Notes: generated from the letters alone by a model not told the origin. Shown: positions 1 through 12,273, counted from the first letter of the stretch. The stretch: DNA of 64,000 nt from Magnolia sinica (GCF_029962835.1 NC_080577.1:25030501-25094500), one strand, 5' to 3'. Program-made: numbers and translations.

Positions 1-410
1 GTGGATATGGAAGTGCTCTTCTTTCTGGTGCAATGTAAAAGAGCCCCATTTTGCCATTTTTGAAAATTCTACCGAAATCACAAATTATGTTTAACCAAGC
101 ACAGCCTACAATAAGGCATTCCTAGAAATTTGGTTCTAAAATTCTTCCGATCATGTAACATAGGTTAAATAGATTTGCAGAATTAAAGGACCGAATAGTG
201 CATTAGAGATGGGGATCGAACTTCTTGAATTAAAGTTCTTACCAGAGTTGCCCACCTTACACCCTTCATAAAAGGACCGGGATGGAAACATATGTAGGCT
301 TAGGACCATTCCTATTTATATAGTTTAAAAGGTTGAGGAGTTTGTAAACCATCAAAACTCCTCCGTTAGGCTCATACGAATTTGTCAATCATAGTCTAAC
401 TACAACATTG
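1..410. other. noncoding, nothing recognised
   Basis: AT-rich sequence with stops in all frames. No gene, RNA or element boundary was recognised. Confidence 0.4.
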
Positions 411-1190
411 TCCGTGTGACACAGCTGTAGCGCACCACTCCTTACACGATTATAAATGGATCACTACTTTGTGAGGTCCACTGATTGCTAGATCACATTA
501 TCCAATCATTAGGGAGATCCAAACCATTGATTAATAAGGCTTACCTCACAGAATTTTTACATCTTGGCCTGGCCTCAACTGGTAGTTTCTCAAGCAATCT
601 CTGGAAGGGAGTAGTACATATGTGTAAAATGAATTTTATGAAACTAAAATAGGATAATTGTGAACATTTAGACCGTGATTGGATGACCCATTTTATGGAC
701 CCCATTGGATGGGTCCACTGATATGCCCGATCACATTATCCAATTCTTAGGGAGATCTAGACCGTTGATTAACAAGACCCACCTTATAGAATTAATTCTT
801 ACATCTTGGCCGCGCTTTGAGTAGTAATTTCTCAATCAAGCACTTGATCGGAGTAGTACATGTGTAAAACGAATATTATGAAACTAAAATAGGATAATTG
901 TGAACATTTAGACCGTGATTGGATGACCCATTTTGTGGACCCCATTGGATGGGTCCACTGATATGCCCGATCACATTATCCAATTCTTAGGGAGATCTAG
1001 ACCGTTGATTAACAAGACCCACCTTATAGAATTAATTCTTGCATCTTGACCGTGCTTTGAGCAGTAATTTCTCAATCAAGCTCTTGATCGGAGTAGTACA
1101 TATGTGTAAAACGAATATTATGAAACTAAAATAGGATAATTGTGAACATTTAGACCGTGATCTAGACGACCCATTTTGTGGACCCCACTG
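411..1190. repeat. ~240-bp tandem repeat, about 3.3 copies
   Basis: The landmark AGGATAATTGTGAACATTTA starts at 651, 891 and 1133, giving periods of 240 and 242 bp. Two of the units are nearly identical. A more divergent unit covers about 461-650, and the last copy breaks off near 1180. No reading frame is conserved through the units. It may be a short satellite or the internal repeats of a larger noncoding element. Confidence 0.8.
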
Positions 1191-2057
1191 GATGGATATC
1201 TACGGTTTCTGACTACCCACATGGCCGAATCTTTGAATGCGGAGAGTTGCCTACATTTTCTAACTGATCATTTGAATACCACCCAACCGCGGTGCAGTTT
1301 GTCGCATTGCCACGTGACACATCCATCCTCGGGCCCACTAGATGGATGGAATGGATCACTGCACTCCCACCAAAATCTCATGGTACAACACTCAACACAG
1401 GATAAAACATGGGCCAAATACAGGAAATAACGAGAAACCTCATACTTTTTTAGGAAATTTGCCAATTGAAGGCATTTTAAAATAGATGATTGATTTGTTT
1501 GATGTTTAGATGATGGGTCATCCAGGAGGTGGCCCATGGAATCGACGGTCTAGAAAAAATGTGTTTGCTTGAAGGGTAATAAACATCTGGTTCACACTTC
1601 ATGGATTGAGAGACCACTATGGATCAAACAATAGGAACCGTGGATCAGAGGGCTTCTTGTCAGTGTTCAATACGCAGAATTGCCTGACTTCTTTTTAACC
1701 TGTCCATTTGGGATTACTGATCGGATGGCTTGGGATTGTCGGGCCCATTTAGGGAGAGATCTAGGTTCATTTTGAGGGGGATTGATCTCATTTGTAATGG
1801 TTTAGGATCATGCATGCGTGGAACAATCAACAATACAAACTGTCTGTTGATGCATATGGTAATGGATCCGAACTGTCGAATCAACGGATCACACAGGGTG
1901 AATGTAATGGCCATTTTTCAATCTTTAGAAGGATATTTTGGCATCGGGCCACTCGATCACGGAAGGGTATGGCACGTGTTGGAATTGATGTAGACTGATC
2001 ATGTAGTATTAAATAAACATATTTCAGCTTAGATGGCAATGGTTTTAAGTCAAACTT
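1191..2057. other. noncoding, nothing recognised
   Basis: Only short overlapping frames without recognisable domains. It lies between the tandem repeat and the recognisable end of the Athila-like retroelement. The 3' LTR expected for that element was not recognised here, so the element is probably truncated near 2058. Confidence 0.35.
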
Positions 2058-4556
2058 TTATTGCTTTGTGCTAGATGGTAAAGGCTTTGAGTCTATAAGG
2101 GATAATTTTTTAAAGCTTGGCCTCCACCAATTAGTTTCAAGTACCGATTCATAATTCAACAAAGCGCTCACTATATCTAAAATCATGTGATTGTCAGAAT
2201 CTATAAAATGAGCAATACAGGCTTTTAAGAATTTAGAGATCGTAATCAATATGAGCTCAATCTCCATGAGTGTGTCAATCATGTTTACCTCATGAACCCC
2301 ATTTATATCCCCAGGTTGTTTTCAGAGAGTGAACACATTCACCTCCAATGTCATAATCCTGAAGGATAGCTTCATCACTCCATTCTGACAATTGATGATT
2401 GCATTTGAAGTAGTTAGGAATGGGCATCCCAAGATGACCAGAATTTGAGTGTTAGCATTTATAACAAGTTGTGTGTCTAAGATGATAAAGAAGTTTACTG
2501 GGTAGTAGAACTTATCAACCTGGAGTAATACATCATCAACTACCCCTCTTGGTATACAAATAGATCGGTTAACAAGTTGTAGGGTGGTCTTGGTAGGTTT
2601 TAATTCACCAAGCCCTAATTATTCGTAAACCGAGTAAGGTATAAGGTTAACACTTACCCCTAAGTCTAGCAAGGCTTGTTCAATTTGGAATTTCCCTATA
2701 ATACATGAAATCGTATGGATACCTAGGTCTTTATATTTTGCGGGAACGTGCTGCTTGATAAAAGCACTCAATTGTTCCGTCAAAAAGGTCTTATTTTGCA
2801 CATTTAATTTGCATTCGGGTGTGCAAAGGTCCTTAAGAAACTTAGCATATGAGGGAATTTGTTTAATTGCATCCAACAAGGGAATATAAATTTTGACTTT
2901 TTGAAATATCTCCAAGATGTCTTGATTCTCTGATGGATGTTTTGATGAGAGTAGTCGTTGGGGAAACAAAGCTGCGGGCTTATGTTCATACACTGACTCT
3001 TTGTCATGTGGAGTGGGGCTTGATCCATCATCACTATCATTTTTATCTGAATCCTTAGGCATGTTGGCCTTTATCAGTATCATCCTGTCTATTTCCTTAA
3101 CGCTTCTAAGAGTGGTGATGGATTTGGCTTGTTCCATATGTGGGTTAGGAGGATTCAAATCACTCGCTTCGTATTGTCCTTTTGAGTTAAGCTAAGGTTG
3201 GGCATAAAGGTCCCTTTTTCCCAAACAGTCAAGTGTGAGTCAATCCTTGAAACCGATATTTTAAAATCATTTATAGCCTACATAGTGGTTTCATTGAATT
3301 GAATATGCCCTTGTATAAATGCTTGCAGCGTGTCCTCAAGGGTCCTCTTTTGTGGTTGCACTTGTGGTGCACTTCGAGGTGTAAGGGGAGGTCCTTACGG
3401 AGTGTCTACATTAGTGGTTGACCCATTTCTCCAACTGAAGTTGGGATAATATTGTCGTTTAGGATTGTACGTGCTAGAGTTCAACATATTGAATGAGCTT
3501 TGATAAGCATTCATGACATTCACTTGAGCTTACAATACATCCTGAAAAGTTGAGATTGTAGGACAATCATTTGTAAGGTGTGTTGCACACTCACATATGC
3601 CACATACACTTTCCACAACCACATTAGTGGGTTGGATCACCTCCACCTTCCTTAGTTCCATGTCCTCAACTTTTCAAGTGAGGCCCATAATCTTTACATT
3701 CACATCATCCTCCTCCTTGAGGAAGTATATTCCCCCTTTTCCCTTAGGGTTCGGCTTGGAATTACTTGATTTGTTAGTGGTGTCTCATGATTGTGTGTTT
3801 TCAGCTAACCTATGAAGGTAATCCTATGCCTCCTTTGAGTCCTTTATCATGAGCTCGTCGTTGCACATCATCTCAATAAATTCGGGCATACTTGAATTTA
3901 TTCTATCATAGAAGAAACCGATTACTCGCCAAATCTCATAACATTGGTGTGGGCATGCGAGTAACGGTCCTTGAATCTTTCTCAATATTGGAAGAATGTC
4001 TCATCTTCCTTTTAGAAAAAATTCATGATGGTGCACTTTAAGTTATTAGTTTTGTGAACCGAGAAGGACTTTTTAAGGAACTCTCGGGTCATCTCAATCC
4101 ATGTGCCTATTGAGTGCAGTATCAGTGAAGGGAGCAATGACTTGCCCCTCTCTTTTTGAGAGAAGGAAAATAGTTTAAGTCTAATGACTTCTTGAGAGAC
4201 GTTCTTGTAATGCAAAAAGTTGTTACAATATCATTGAATTCCTTGAGATGTAGATAGGAGCTTTCTGAGTCAAATCCATGAAATTTAGAAAGAAGTTAGA
4301 TCACTCCCAATTTGAAATCTAAGTTACCTACACTGACCGAAAAAATCATATAAGATGGTATGGCTCTTCTTGGTAGTTGTAGGTAATCTCTTAAAGTTCA
4401 AACCAGGGGAATGTAGTATGCCTCGTTCTCATCATGCGCCGTCCTAGCAAATGTCGCGTTCTACACAGGAATCTCATTGAAATTTTGTCCAATTTCAGGC
4501 ATATTCTCTTCAAAGTAGGGCTCCTACTCGGACACTTTTAGAGCGACTGCAGGCAT
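2058..4556 (-). pseudogene. Athila-like Ty3/gypsy gag-protease remnant
   Basis: Decayed gag and protease of an LTR retrotransposon. Reading leftwards from an ATG at 4556-4554, the gag frame shows FHGFDSESSYLHLKEFND (near 4240), then VIRLKLFSFSQKERGKS, WIEMTREFLKKSFSVHKTNN and DETFFQYWERFKD (near 3990), all typical of Athila/Tat gag. A CCHC zinc knuckle (CGICECATHLTNDC) lies at about 3562-3603, followed by YNPKRQYYPNFSWRN. The frame at 2619-3158 ends in the retropepsin-like signature LLDLGVSVNLIPYSVYE, with Asp-Leu-Gly where active enzymes have Asp-Ser/Thr-Gly. After a stop, LGLGELKPT and a further protease stretch lead to 2058, just before reverse transcriptase would begin. Several stops make it inactive. 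Its 5' end was separated from its LTR by the hAT insertion. Confidence 0.85.
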
Positions 4557-4796
4557 GGTTTAAGATGATTAGGGTTGTACACGAACCGTGCTAGCCCGAT
4601 TAACTCGCTCGACTCGACCCAAAAAAGCTCGACTCGGCCCGACCCGGAACTGAGTTCGGTCCGTGTCGGGCCATTTTCTTCAGCTCGAAACTGAGTTTGG
4701 GCCGAGATCCAACAGGTCCCAGTTCGGCCTGACTCGGTCCAAAACCTAACTCAACTTGGCCCGACTCAGCCCGACCCCGCCCGACTTAGTCAAGTG

Positions 4797-4814
4797 GTGT
4801 GTGTGTGTGTGTGT
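4797..4814. repeat. (GT)n microsatellite
   Basis: About nine GT units in the subterminal region of the hAT element. Confidence 0.9.
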
Positions 4815-4879
4815 ATTCAAAACCCTACCCGTCCCTTTCCCCTTTACCCTTTTGAGATCGCCCGACCCTAGCAACAGCA

Positions 4880-4938
4880 AGCCCGACCCCACCAAACCCT
4901 GCTCCCTCTCTCCCTGCCCGACGGCCCGACCCCACCAA

Positions 4939-4996
<58 letters not shown>

Positions 4997-5011
4997 CGGA
5001 CGTCGGCTCTC

Positions 5012-5071
<60 letters not shown>

Positions 5072-5300
5072 CGACCAGTGTGCGGACGCTGTCCGAGCAC
5101 AATCCGGCGCCCGACCCCACCAAACCTCTCTAATCTCACTCTCTCTCGTCCGGACGTCAGCTCTCACCTCTCTAATCTCTCTCTCTCTCGTCCAACCACA
5201 GTCCGGCGCCCCCCTCGATGCTCTCACCTCTCTAATCTCACTCTCTCTCGTCCGACCAGCGGGCGGAAGCTGTCCGACCATAGTATGATTTCTCACTCTC
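4880..5300. repeat. (CT)n tracts and ~60-bp minisatellite
   Basis: Two long pure CT tracts (4941-4993 and 5014-5068) are followed by repeats of a ~60-bp unit containing CTCTCACCTCTCTAATCTC and CTCTCTCGTCCGACCAG (landmarks near 5120, 5163 and 5223). The tracts are themselves expansions within copies of this unit. The open frames across it on both strands are artefacts of the dinucleotide repeat. Confidence 0.85.
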
Positions 5301-7061
5301 TCTCTCTTTAAATACACTGTGATTATCTTTCTATTTTGTAATTTATTGTGTATTTGTGTGTGTGTCTTGTTTTATTTTCCCTTCTCATGATGTTTTTTCC
5401 TTAAAGATATTAAAATGATATATTTCTCCTGCAAATCTGGTACACAGTTTTTGGTTTTATTGCAAATAGTTTCCCCCGGATTGTAGTTGCATTACTGAGG
5501 ACATCTCCTATTTCACAGTATATGACCAAATCCTCTCACACAGCTCTCCATCATTTTATACCCTGCTGGGGCTCTACTCTTAAGCTAGTTCAGAATACCT
5601 CATTCTTAATTCTATCCTTCCCCAGTCTTACTACACATCCATCTCAACATCCTAGTCTTTAACTTCTCATACTTTGTTCATGCCACCTCCAAACTCTGCC
5701 CCATATAGCACAACTGGTGAAACATTGATCATGTAAACAGTGTTGTTAAATGTGGTAGGCAGACACAAGGTGAAAGCATCACTGGAATTCCCGAAACACC
5801 TCGGGGCGTACTGAGACAATCCATTATATAATTTTTATTTTAATAAATTTTATATCATACTAAATACCCTATTGAATTTCCTAATAGTTTTAGCTCTAAA
5901 ATTAATTTCAAAACGGTGAAATGAAACCAATTGCAAAGTTATCATGTATTTTCGACAGATAAATCATAAGAACCCCTCTCGGAAAAAAAATAAGAATAGT
6001 TGTAAACCACTTCCAAACTTCAATCTACTCAAACATTCAAATGAATCCACAATTTCTTCCCATTAAATCAATCAAATTGAATAACTTTTGATGGAAAACC
6101 AAGAGTAAAAACTAACGTAATTAAGCAAAAGCAAGTTTGCACCAAACCATCTATTTACCATACTAGCAATCAACTAATCATTTCTTTTTGAAAGATAGCA
6201 ATCAACTAATCAATAATCAAACCTTCATCAAACTAAAGAGAGAGTTAACGAATAAAATGTATAGTATCTAACCTGAATGGAAAATTGCATGGAAGTCCAA
6301 TATACTCTTATAAATAAGAATCTTTTGTGAGCATCTACTGAGTTCAATTAGTTTGAGAAACTGAGGAATGAATATGATTTTAGGAAAATGAGGATAATGC
6401 AATTAAATGGTTTAAACCAAATATGAGAGATGAATTTTAATCCATTGTTAGTTTATTCACAATTAGAAAGTGAAGCATTGGCATCATAACTCAAAAAACA
6501 TATACAACATAAATCACAAAATTAACATTCAGACCTGTGTCGTAACTGAAATAATGAAATCATCTAGCTCTTCTGCATCTTGATCATCCAAGTATTCCCT
6601 ATTAGTCATTTCCTGTGTAAGCCAATATGCTTTTGAATTTTGTTATCTCATTTCAGTATCATTCTTATAATTTTCATCTAAGTACAAACAATTGTATACC
6701 ATTCAAAAAAAAAAAGTCAAAATCTACCAAAAAGATTAGATACCTGTATATAGAAAATAGTCTCCAACTGCATCTCTATACATTTATATAGAAATGGCTA
6801 CAGTTGAAACTTCCCTATGGTCCACCATGATGTTTATATGCCATCCAAGTAGAAAGAGTAAGTTTAAAGCTGTTATTTATATCTTGGAATTGTGATTTGA
6901 TTTGTGATTTATTTATATCTTTCATTGCAATATTTGATAATTGATTTCAATTTGACTAAATAAATATGTGCATATCAAGTAGTCATTTATATTTTTGTAA
7001 ATGTTGTTAATAGTTAGTTTGATGATGAATGATACTTGCGATTGAGAATGATAATAAGCAA

Positions 7062-7063
<2 letters not shown>

Positions 7064-7128
<65 letters not shown>
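7064..7128. repeat. (AT)n microsatellite
   Basis: About 32 AT units inside the hAT element, upstream of the transposase. Confidence 0.95.
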
Positions 7129-7131
<3 letters not shown>

Positions 7132-7589
7132 ATCCTTGGAGGATTTATTTTTTAGGGGGACATGATATTCTTGCAGCCTATGGTATGGTGCTCCAATATT
7201 GCTTGTATATTACTAGTATATAATAGATATTATTAGGTTTATTTATCAAAACAAAATCTGTTTATTCAGTTTAAACACATTTTGTTATTAGTTAGCTAAA
7301 TGTTGAATGTCAATTACGATTGATTATGGAATTGTTTAAGTATAGGACTATCAGTTGCCAATGATAGAATTGATTTCTTTAGAACAACAGCCCATTTAGT
7401 AGAAGAGGTAACACCTCTAGCCGTGCTCTTGGAGCAGTACCTCCTTTGGAGCCCGCTTTCACGTCGGCCCAAGGGTCCTAGCGTGGAACTATCAGATCTG
7501 CCCGTTGACTCTAAAAGAGACACAATATTTTCTGTTTTAGTCTTAATCTATACTTATACTAAAATCTATGCTTATACTAATTGTCTATT

Positions 7590-8408
7590 GGATATATTTT
7601 TATTTTTTTATTTTTGTTGTAGTATAGGATAATCAGTTGCCCATTTGAGAATTTCTATGTTACCAGACATAGATTGAGTGTGTTCATGGATGATAGAAAT
7701 TCTCAAATTATCCATTTTTAGACAGTTCAATGTTAGATAGACAATAATATTTTTATTTATTCTAATTTAAATGCACATGCTTGTTTCGGTTCGTCTCTCC
7801 TAATTCTCTCTAGATATATTTCTTACATTTACTTCCTCATTAAATATCCACACTTCGTGTAAATAGTTGACGTGCGAATCAAATACAAGATTAAGATATT
7901 CTGAAGAGATAAGGAGAGATGCTGCCGAAATTTTGGTGTCGCATTTAAATTGAATAATAAAAGCATTACTATCTATTCAACATTAAATGGGTAATTGATT
8001 TATTTTTATTTTTTTATATAATATAGGATAATCAATTACTCATTTGAGGATTTCTATGTTGTCAAACATAAATTGAGTGTGTTCATGGATGCATAGAAAT
8101 TCTCAAATTGTCCCTTTTTGGACAGTTCAATGTTGAATAGATATTAATATTTTCATTTATTCTAATTTAAATGCACATGCTTGTTTCGATTCGTCTCTCC
8201 TAATTCTCTCTGGATATATTTCTTGCATTTACTTCTTCATCAAATATCCACACTTTGTGCGAAAAATCGACGTGTGAATCAAATCCAAGATTTATATATT
8301 CTGGAGAGATAAGGGGAGATGCTGCCGAAATTTTGACGTCGCATTTAAATTGAATAATGAAAGCATTACTATCTATCCAACATTGAATGGGTAACTGATT
8401 TATCTGCT
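7590..8408. repeat. 409-bp direct tandem duplication in hAT
   Basis: Two adjacent copies share the landmark ATAGGATAATCA at 7624 and 8033, then CTATGTT..AGACATA, the ATGCACATGCTTGTTTCG block and GAGATGCTGCCGAAATTTTG in the same order. They differ by scattered substitutions. The second copy ends just before the transposase start at 8465, so the duplicated unit probably lies in its promoter or 5' UTR. Confidence 0.85.
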
Positions 8409-8464
8409 TAGGAAATTCTTTACTAAGATTCAAGAATAAATGAAATTGTTTCATATCTTTAGAG

Positions 8465-10464
8465 ATGGCTAGTGAGGATGAAATCTTAACTACCCTTAGT
8501 GTCAGTGCGTTAGCCACATCACCATTTGTTGTTGAGGGAGAGGGCTCTTCAGCTGCAAATAAAGGAAAGAAACGGTCAGCTATCTGGGATGACTTTGAAA
8601 AAGTAGTAGTTAACAATATCACCAAGATCAGATGTCTGCACTGTAAAAGTCTATACACCAAAAGTGTCGGCAGGTAGACGTCTCATTTAAACAGACATAG
8701 ACAAAGTTGCGAAAGAAAACCTAGACTTCTACCTTCAGGCCAACAATTGTTATCGTTTACAAAGTCTGAAGGATCTGCTTCTAAAGGTACACTTACCACT
8801 CATAATTTTAAAAAAGGGAAGCTTAAGGAGTGGTTTGCAAAACTTATTATCATTGATGAACAGCCATTTAAAATGGTAGAGAGTGAAATATTTATGAGAT
8901 ACGGTAAATTTCTTAATCCTCAGTTTGAGAAGGTTTCCCATGTTACTGTGAAGAGAGAGTAGAAGAAGATGTATGCGAGTGAGAAAATGAAGCTGAAAGC
9001 AGTTTTAGATTCAGTTTCAAGAGTAAGTTTGACGCCTGATATGTGGACGGCGCAAAATCAAATAAAGGGTTACATTTCATTGACTGCACACTATGTTGAT
9101 GAAAATTAGAAATTCTGCAAGAGAATATTGAACTTTTGCCACCTTCCACCTCCCCATTCCGATTTGGTTATTTTAAATTGCATTTACAACTGTCTACGAG
9201 ATTAAGGCATTAAAAAAAAGTCAGTTCATTAACTTTAGATAATGCTTCAACAAATGACAGTGTAATATTATTCTTATGTAACCAGTTCAAAGCAACTGAC
9301 AATTTATTATTTGAGAAAAAAATATTTCATGTTTGGTGTTGTGCACACATTCTCAACTTAATTGTACAAGAAGGGTTGAAATCAATTGACCAAACTATAG
9401 AAAATATGAGGGAGAGTGTGAAATACATAAGAGGCTCACCGTCAAGATTAAGTATATGGAATGACATCATCCAACGTTTGAATTTAAAATCTCCAAAAAT
9501 ATTGAAGCTAAATGTATGCACACGTTGGAATTCGACTTTTGAGATGTTGGATTCGGCCCTGGAATTGGAACTATATTTCCAGAATATGCAACGCGTGATG
9601 AAACATATGCTTGGTTGCTTACTAAAGATGATTGGAGCAAAGCGAAAGAAGTTCACAAATTTTTAAAGGTTTTATATGACTATATGAAAATATTTTCTAG
9701 CAATAAGTTTCCTACAGCAAATATGTTTCTTCCAGCTGTATGGAAGATCAAGGATGCCCTGAAGAAAACTGCTGATGACGGTCCATTTTTTCTACAAATC
9801 ATGACAAGTGGTATGCAAATGAAGTTCGATAAGTACTGGGATGATTGTCATTTGATAATGTCCTTAGCTGTTGTTCTTGATCCTCGGTGCAAGATGAGTT
9901 ATGTTAAGTACATCTTCATGAGGATTTATCCTAATGAAAAGGCAATATATGAAACCTCAAAGGTTTATGATGCAATCGAAGCATTGTACAAGACGTACAC
10001 AACTACAGTATCCACACTAAGTGCTTCTAAAGTTAGATCGCATGTTGCTTCAAGCTTCGATGATGATTACATGTCTTTTTTAGCAAAAGAAAATACAGAC
10101 ACAGAAACGAAAGAATTAGAGTTAGACATGTATCTCAAAAAGTCAGTCGTACTACGGTAGGATTCAGAGTTCGATGTTTTGGAGTTGTGGAAAATGAGAG
10201 TTAGTGAAGGAAAATACCTTACACTATCTACGATGGCATGAGATATTTTTGTCAGTTCTTATTTCAACCGTGGCATCAGAATCTGCTTTCAATATATGGA
10301 GTAAGGTCGTGAGCAAGACTAGAAGTTCCCTTACACCAGATACAGTAGAAGCATTAATTTGTACACAAGATTGGTTGCGTCCGAGTCTAGGAGGTTATGA
10401 TCTTGATGAGGAGGAGGAAGAGAATGTGTATCAAATTGCAACACATGAAACAACAGCAACATGA
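8465..10464 (+). pseudogene. hAT transposase (BED finger, RNase H fold, hATC), broken
   Basis: Source of DNA cut-and-paste transposition for this family, now inactive. The start at 8465 (MASEDEILTTL) leads to a BED-type zinc finger: SAIWDDFEKV, CLHCK, then HLNRHRQSC after an in-frame TAG at about 8675. Next come LTPDMWTAQNQIKGYISLTAHY (DxW motif, first catalytic Asp region), LTLDNASTNDS near 9230 (second Asp), CAHILNLIVQEGLKSID, TRWNSTFEMLD near 9530, DWSKAKEVHKFLKV and a DUF4413-like stretch. The C-terminal dimerisation motif VLISTVASESAFN, then SSLTPDTVEALICTQDWLR, lies at about 10255-10380. Breaks: stops near 8675, 8960, 9107 and 10160; a frame change at an A-run near 9211; another near 9570. 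The order and spacing match plant RICESLEEPER-type transposases. Confidence 0.93.
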
Positions 10465-10688
10465 TTACATGAATAAAGTTAGATTAACATTTCTTGTTAA
10501 TTTATTTGAATTTGCAAATGTTGTAATGGGTACTCTTTTATTTTATTTTTATGTTATGTTGATGGATGTTACGCGCTCTGCGCAATGCACTAATGACTCT
10601 TTTTTTATCCATCAATTACTTTTATTTAATGTTGATATTTCATTATTGCTAAAAAGCCTAAAATATTTTTCCAACACAATATGTAGAT

Positions 10689-11324
10689 ATGTCTTTAAGT
10701 GAACCATCGATTGACATTTGGGATTATGGTTCCTTAGTCCATTCTCCAAAGTCTAGAAAGTTGAAGATTTTGTGTAATTTGTATGGAGCTAAGTTTGTTA
10801 ATAAAACTAATCGGCTCAGATTATACTTATCCTGTCGGGGTTGAGATGCAAAACCGTGTCCTAAAGCCTCAAAAGAAATCCAAATTCTTTTCCAAGCAGT
10901 TCTTGATTCAAACAAAAAAGCTTTCATTCCTCAATCCAAACTTTCTTAGGAAGATGAGGAAGTTAAATTATTAGCATTGGAAGAAGAACAATTCCAACTC
11001 GCCTTAAAACGCAGTATGAAAGAGGCTTCTACACATCAGCGATGTTCTCCGAGACCACATGATGTCGAAGTAGGTTCAAGCTGCACGAGTAAAAATAAGA
11101 ATAGTAAAAATTCAGCTAAGTTTCTCTCCAGTCTGAGTACGTTTTACAGGATGTTAGAAACTATGTATAAATCTTCTCACTAAAAAAGTTTGAAAATTCT
11201 ACTTCAAACTATACAAGAGGAGGGCAATAAAAAGCTATCTCCACCTTTTGAAGAGGGAGAGGTGAATGAGTACGTATATGAAAATTTAGATAGCAGCTCG
11301 GGCTCAGCAGATGAATCTCCTTGA
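10689..11324 (+). pseudogene. second hAT reading frame: BED-like finger plus UIM-like helix, broken
   Basis: One frame of 212 codons from ATG 10689 to TGA 11324, interrupted by three stops (TGA near 10842, TAG near 10948, TAA near 11181). It begins MSLSEPSIDIWDYGSLV, then CNLYGAKFVNKTNRLRLYLS and DAKPCPKASKEIQILF. The layout is that of a BED-type finger (CxxC, spacer, tRLrxHL, ..C) in which the second Cys and a His now read Tyr. Further on, EEEQFQLALKRSMKEAS at about 10980 fits the ubiquitin-interacting-motif pattern (acidic run, Ala, Ser four residues later, Glu). The C-terminal part is Ser/Lys-rich and ends acidic. It follows the transposase stop by 225 bp on the same strand. Function unknown. 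It could instead be the 5' end of another transposase gene. Confidence 0.6.
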
Positions 11325-11835
11325 CAGTAGTCAGTAGTGTATGACTGTATTCAGTTTGTATTTGATGTTTTATTTTATGCTTTGTCAAATGTATGTAAAT
11401 GTAGTAAAATTATAAAATATCTTTTCTCTCTCTCTCAATCTCTCTCTTGACTTATGGGATAGTTCACCGCCCATCTTTGAAGTGACAGTGAGTCATCCAC
11501 CTCACAGACGTATAACTTGAACGGCCTAGATTCATCCAAATACAAAAGGAATTATAATCTCCTAACTAGTTAGATTTTTTGTGGAGTCCATAGTTCAACT
11601 ATCTAAACCGTTGATCGAGGGCCTTGTAATGGGACGCGGATTACCTGTCAAAACCCTTCTCATGAACTTGCTTTAAGGTCCAAAACTAACCCGAACTCCG
11701 CCCGAACTCACCCGATTGCTGACCGAGCCGAGTTTGGGTTGGACATGTTGACCCGGTGACCGGGTCGGGCTGGGTTTGGCTGGTGACCGGGCCAAGTTGA
11801 GCTCAGTTCGACTTGTGTACACCCCTAAAGATGAT

Positions 11836-12254
11836 TCAGGTGTACTCAGATATTTTCTAACTCGATTGTATATGGAAAGCCCATTGATTAAACCACCTTC
11901 ACTTAAAAGTCGTTCTATATGGTCCCTTACCTACTTAGGCATGAACCAAGCACAAGGAACTAAGTTATAAACCTAGACATAGGAAGTAAAGTCATATAGT
12001 AAAAAATATAAAATCCTATAACAATTAGAATCAACTATAAAGCAATAAGACGATGGAACGGAGTTACCAGTTTAGAAGAACTATAAATAATAATGTTAAA
12101 AAAATGAAAACCGAACAAACAATGTTAGTTTTAAAAAAATTTATAACAACATCAAACTAGAACTAAACTTCCTATAATTAAACCTAAAAGAAAAACCCTA
12201 GATTAAAACTATAAACTAAAGCATAACCTAAATCTAAGTATTTTCAATGCAAAG
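11836..12254 (-). mobile_element. leader of the Athila-like element
   Basis: Untranslated leader between the primer-binding site and gag. It was originally continuous with 4561 and is now split by the hAT. No open frame. Confidence 0.7.
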
Positions 12255-12273
12255 TTCCCCGACAATGACACCA
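12255..12273 (-). promoter_or_regulatory. primer-binding site, tRNA-Asp type, decayed
   Basis: On the minus strand it reads TGGTGTCATTGTCGGGGAA. The usual Athila/Tat site complementary to the tRNA-Asp 3' end is TGGCGCCGTTGCCGGGG. The differences are C-to-T or G-to-A transitions, as expected from methylcytosine deamination. It directly adjoins the LTR. Confidence 0.85.

Larger units (their letters stand above)
4570..11827 (+). mobile_element. hAT-superfamily DNA transposon, 7258 bp
   Basis: The element starts TAGGGTTGTACACGAACCG and ends CGACTTGTGTACACCCCTA, an imperfect terminal inverted repeat. It is flanked by a perfect 8-bp target duplication AAGATGAT (4562-4569 and 11828-11835), the hallmark of hAT. 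About 190 bp inside each end are many short GCTCGACTCGAC/GACCGGG-like subterminal motifs, as hAT transposases need. It carries a decayed transposase gene and a second reading frame. It landed about 6 bp upstream of the gag start of the Athila-like element and is therefore younger than it. The long part before the transposase (5320-8460) has no domain. Stops and frameshifts mean it is not autonomous now. Confidence 0.93.

Noticed and set aside
4756..5317. Open frames of 104-149 codons on both strands
   Set aside because: They are translations of CT/GA repeats (runs of Leu-Ser or Glu-Arg) and have no domain.
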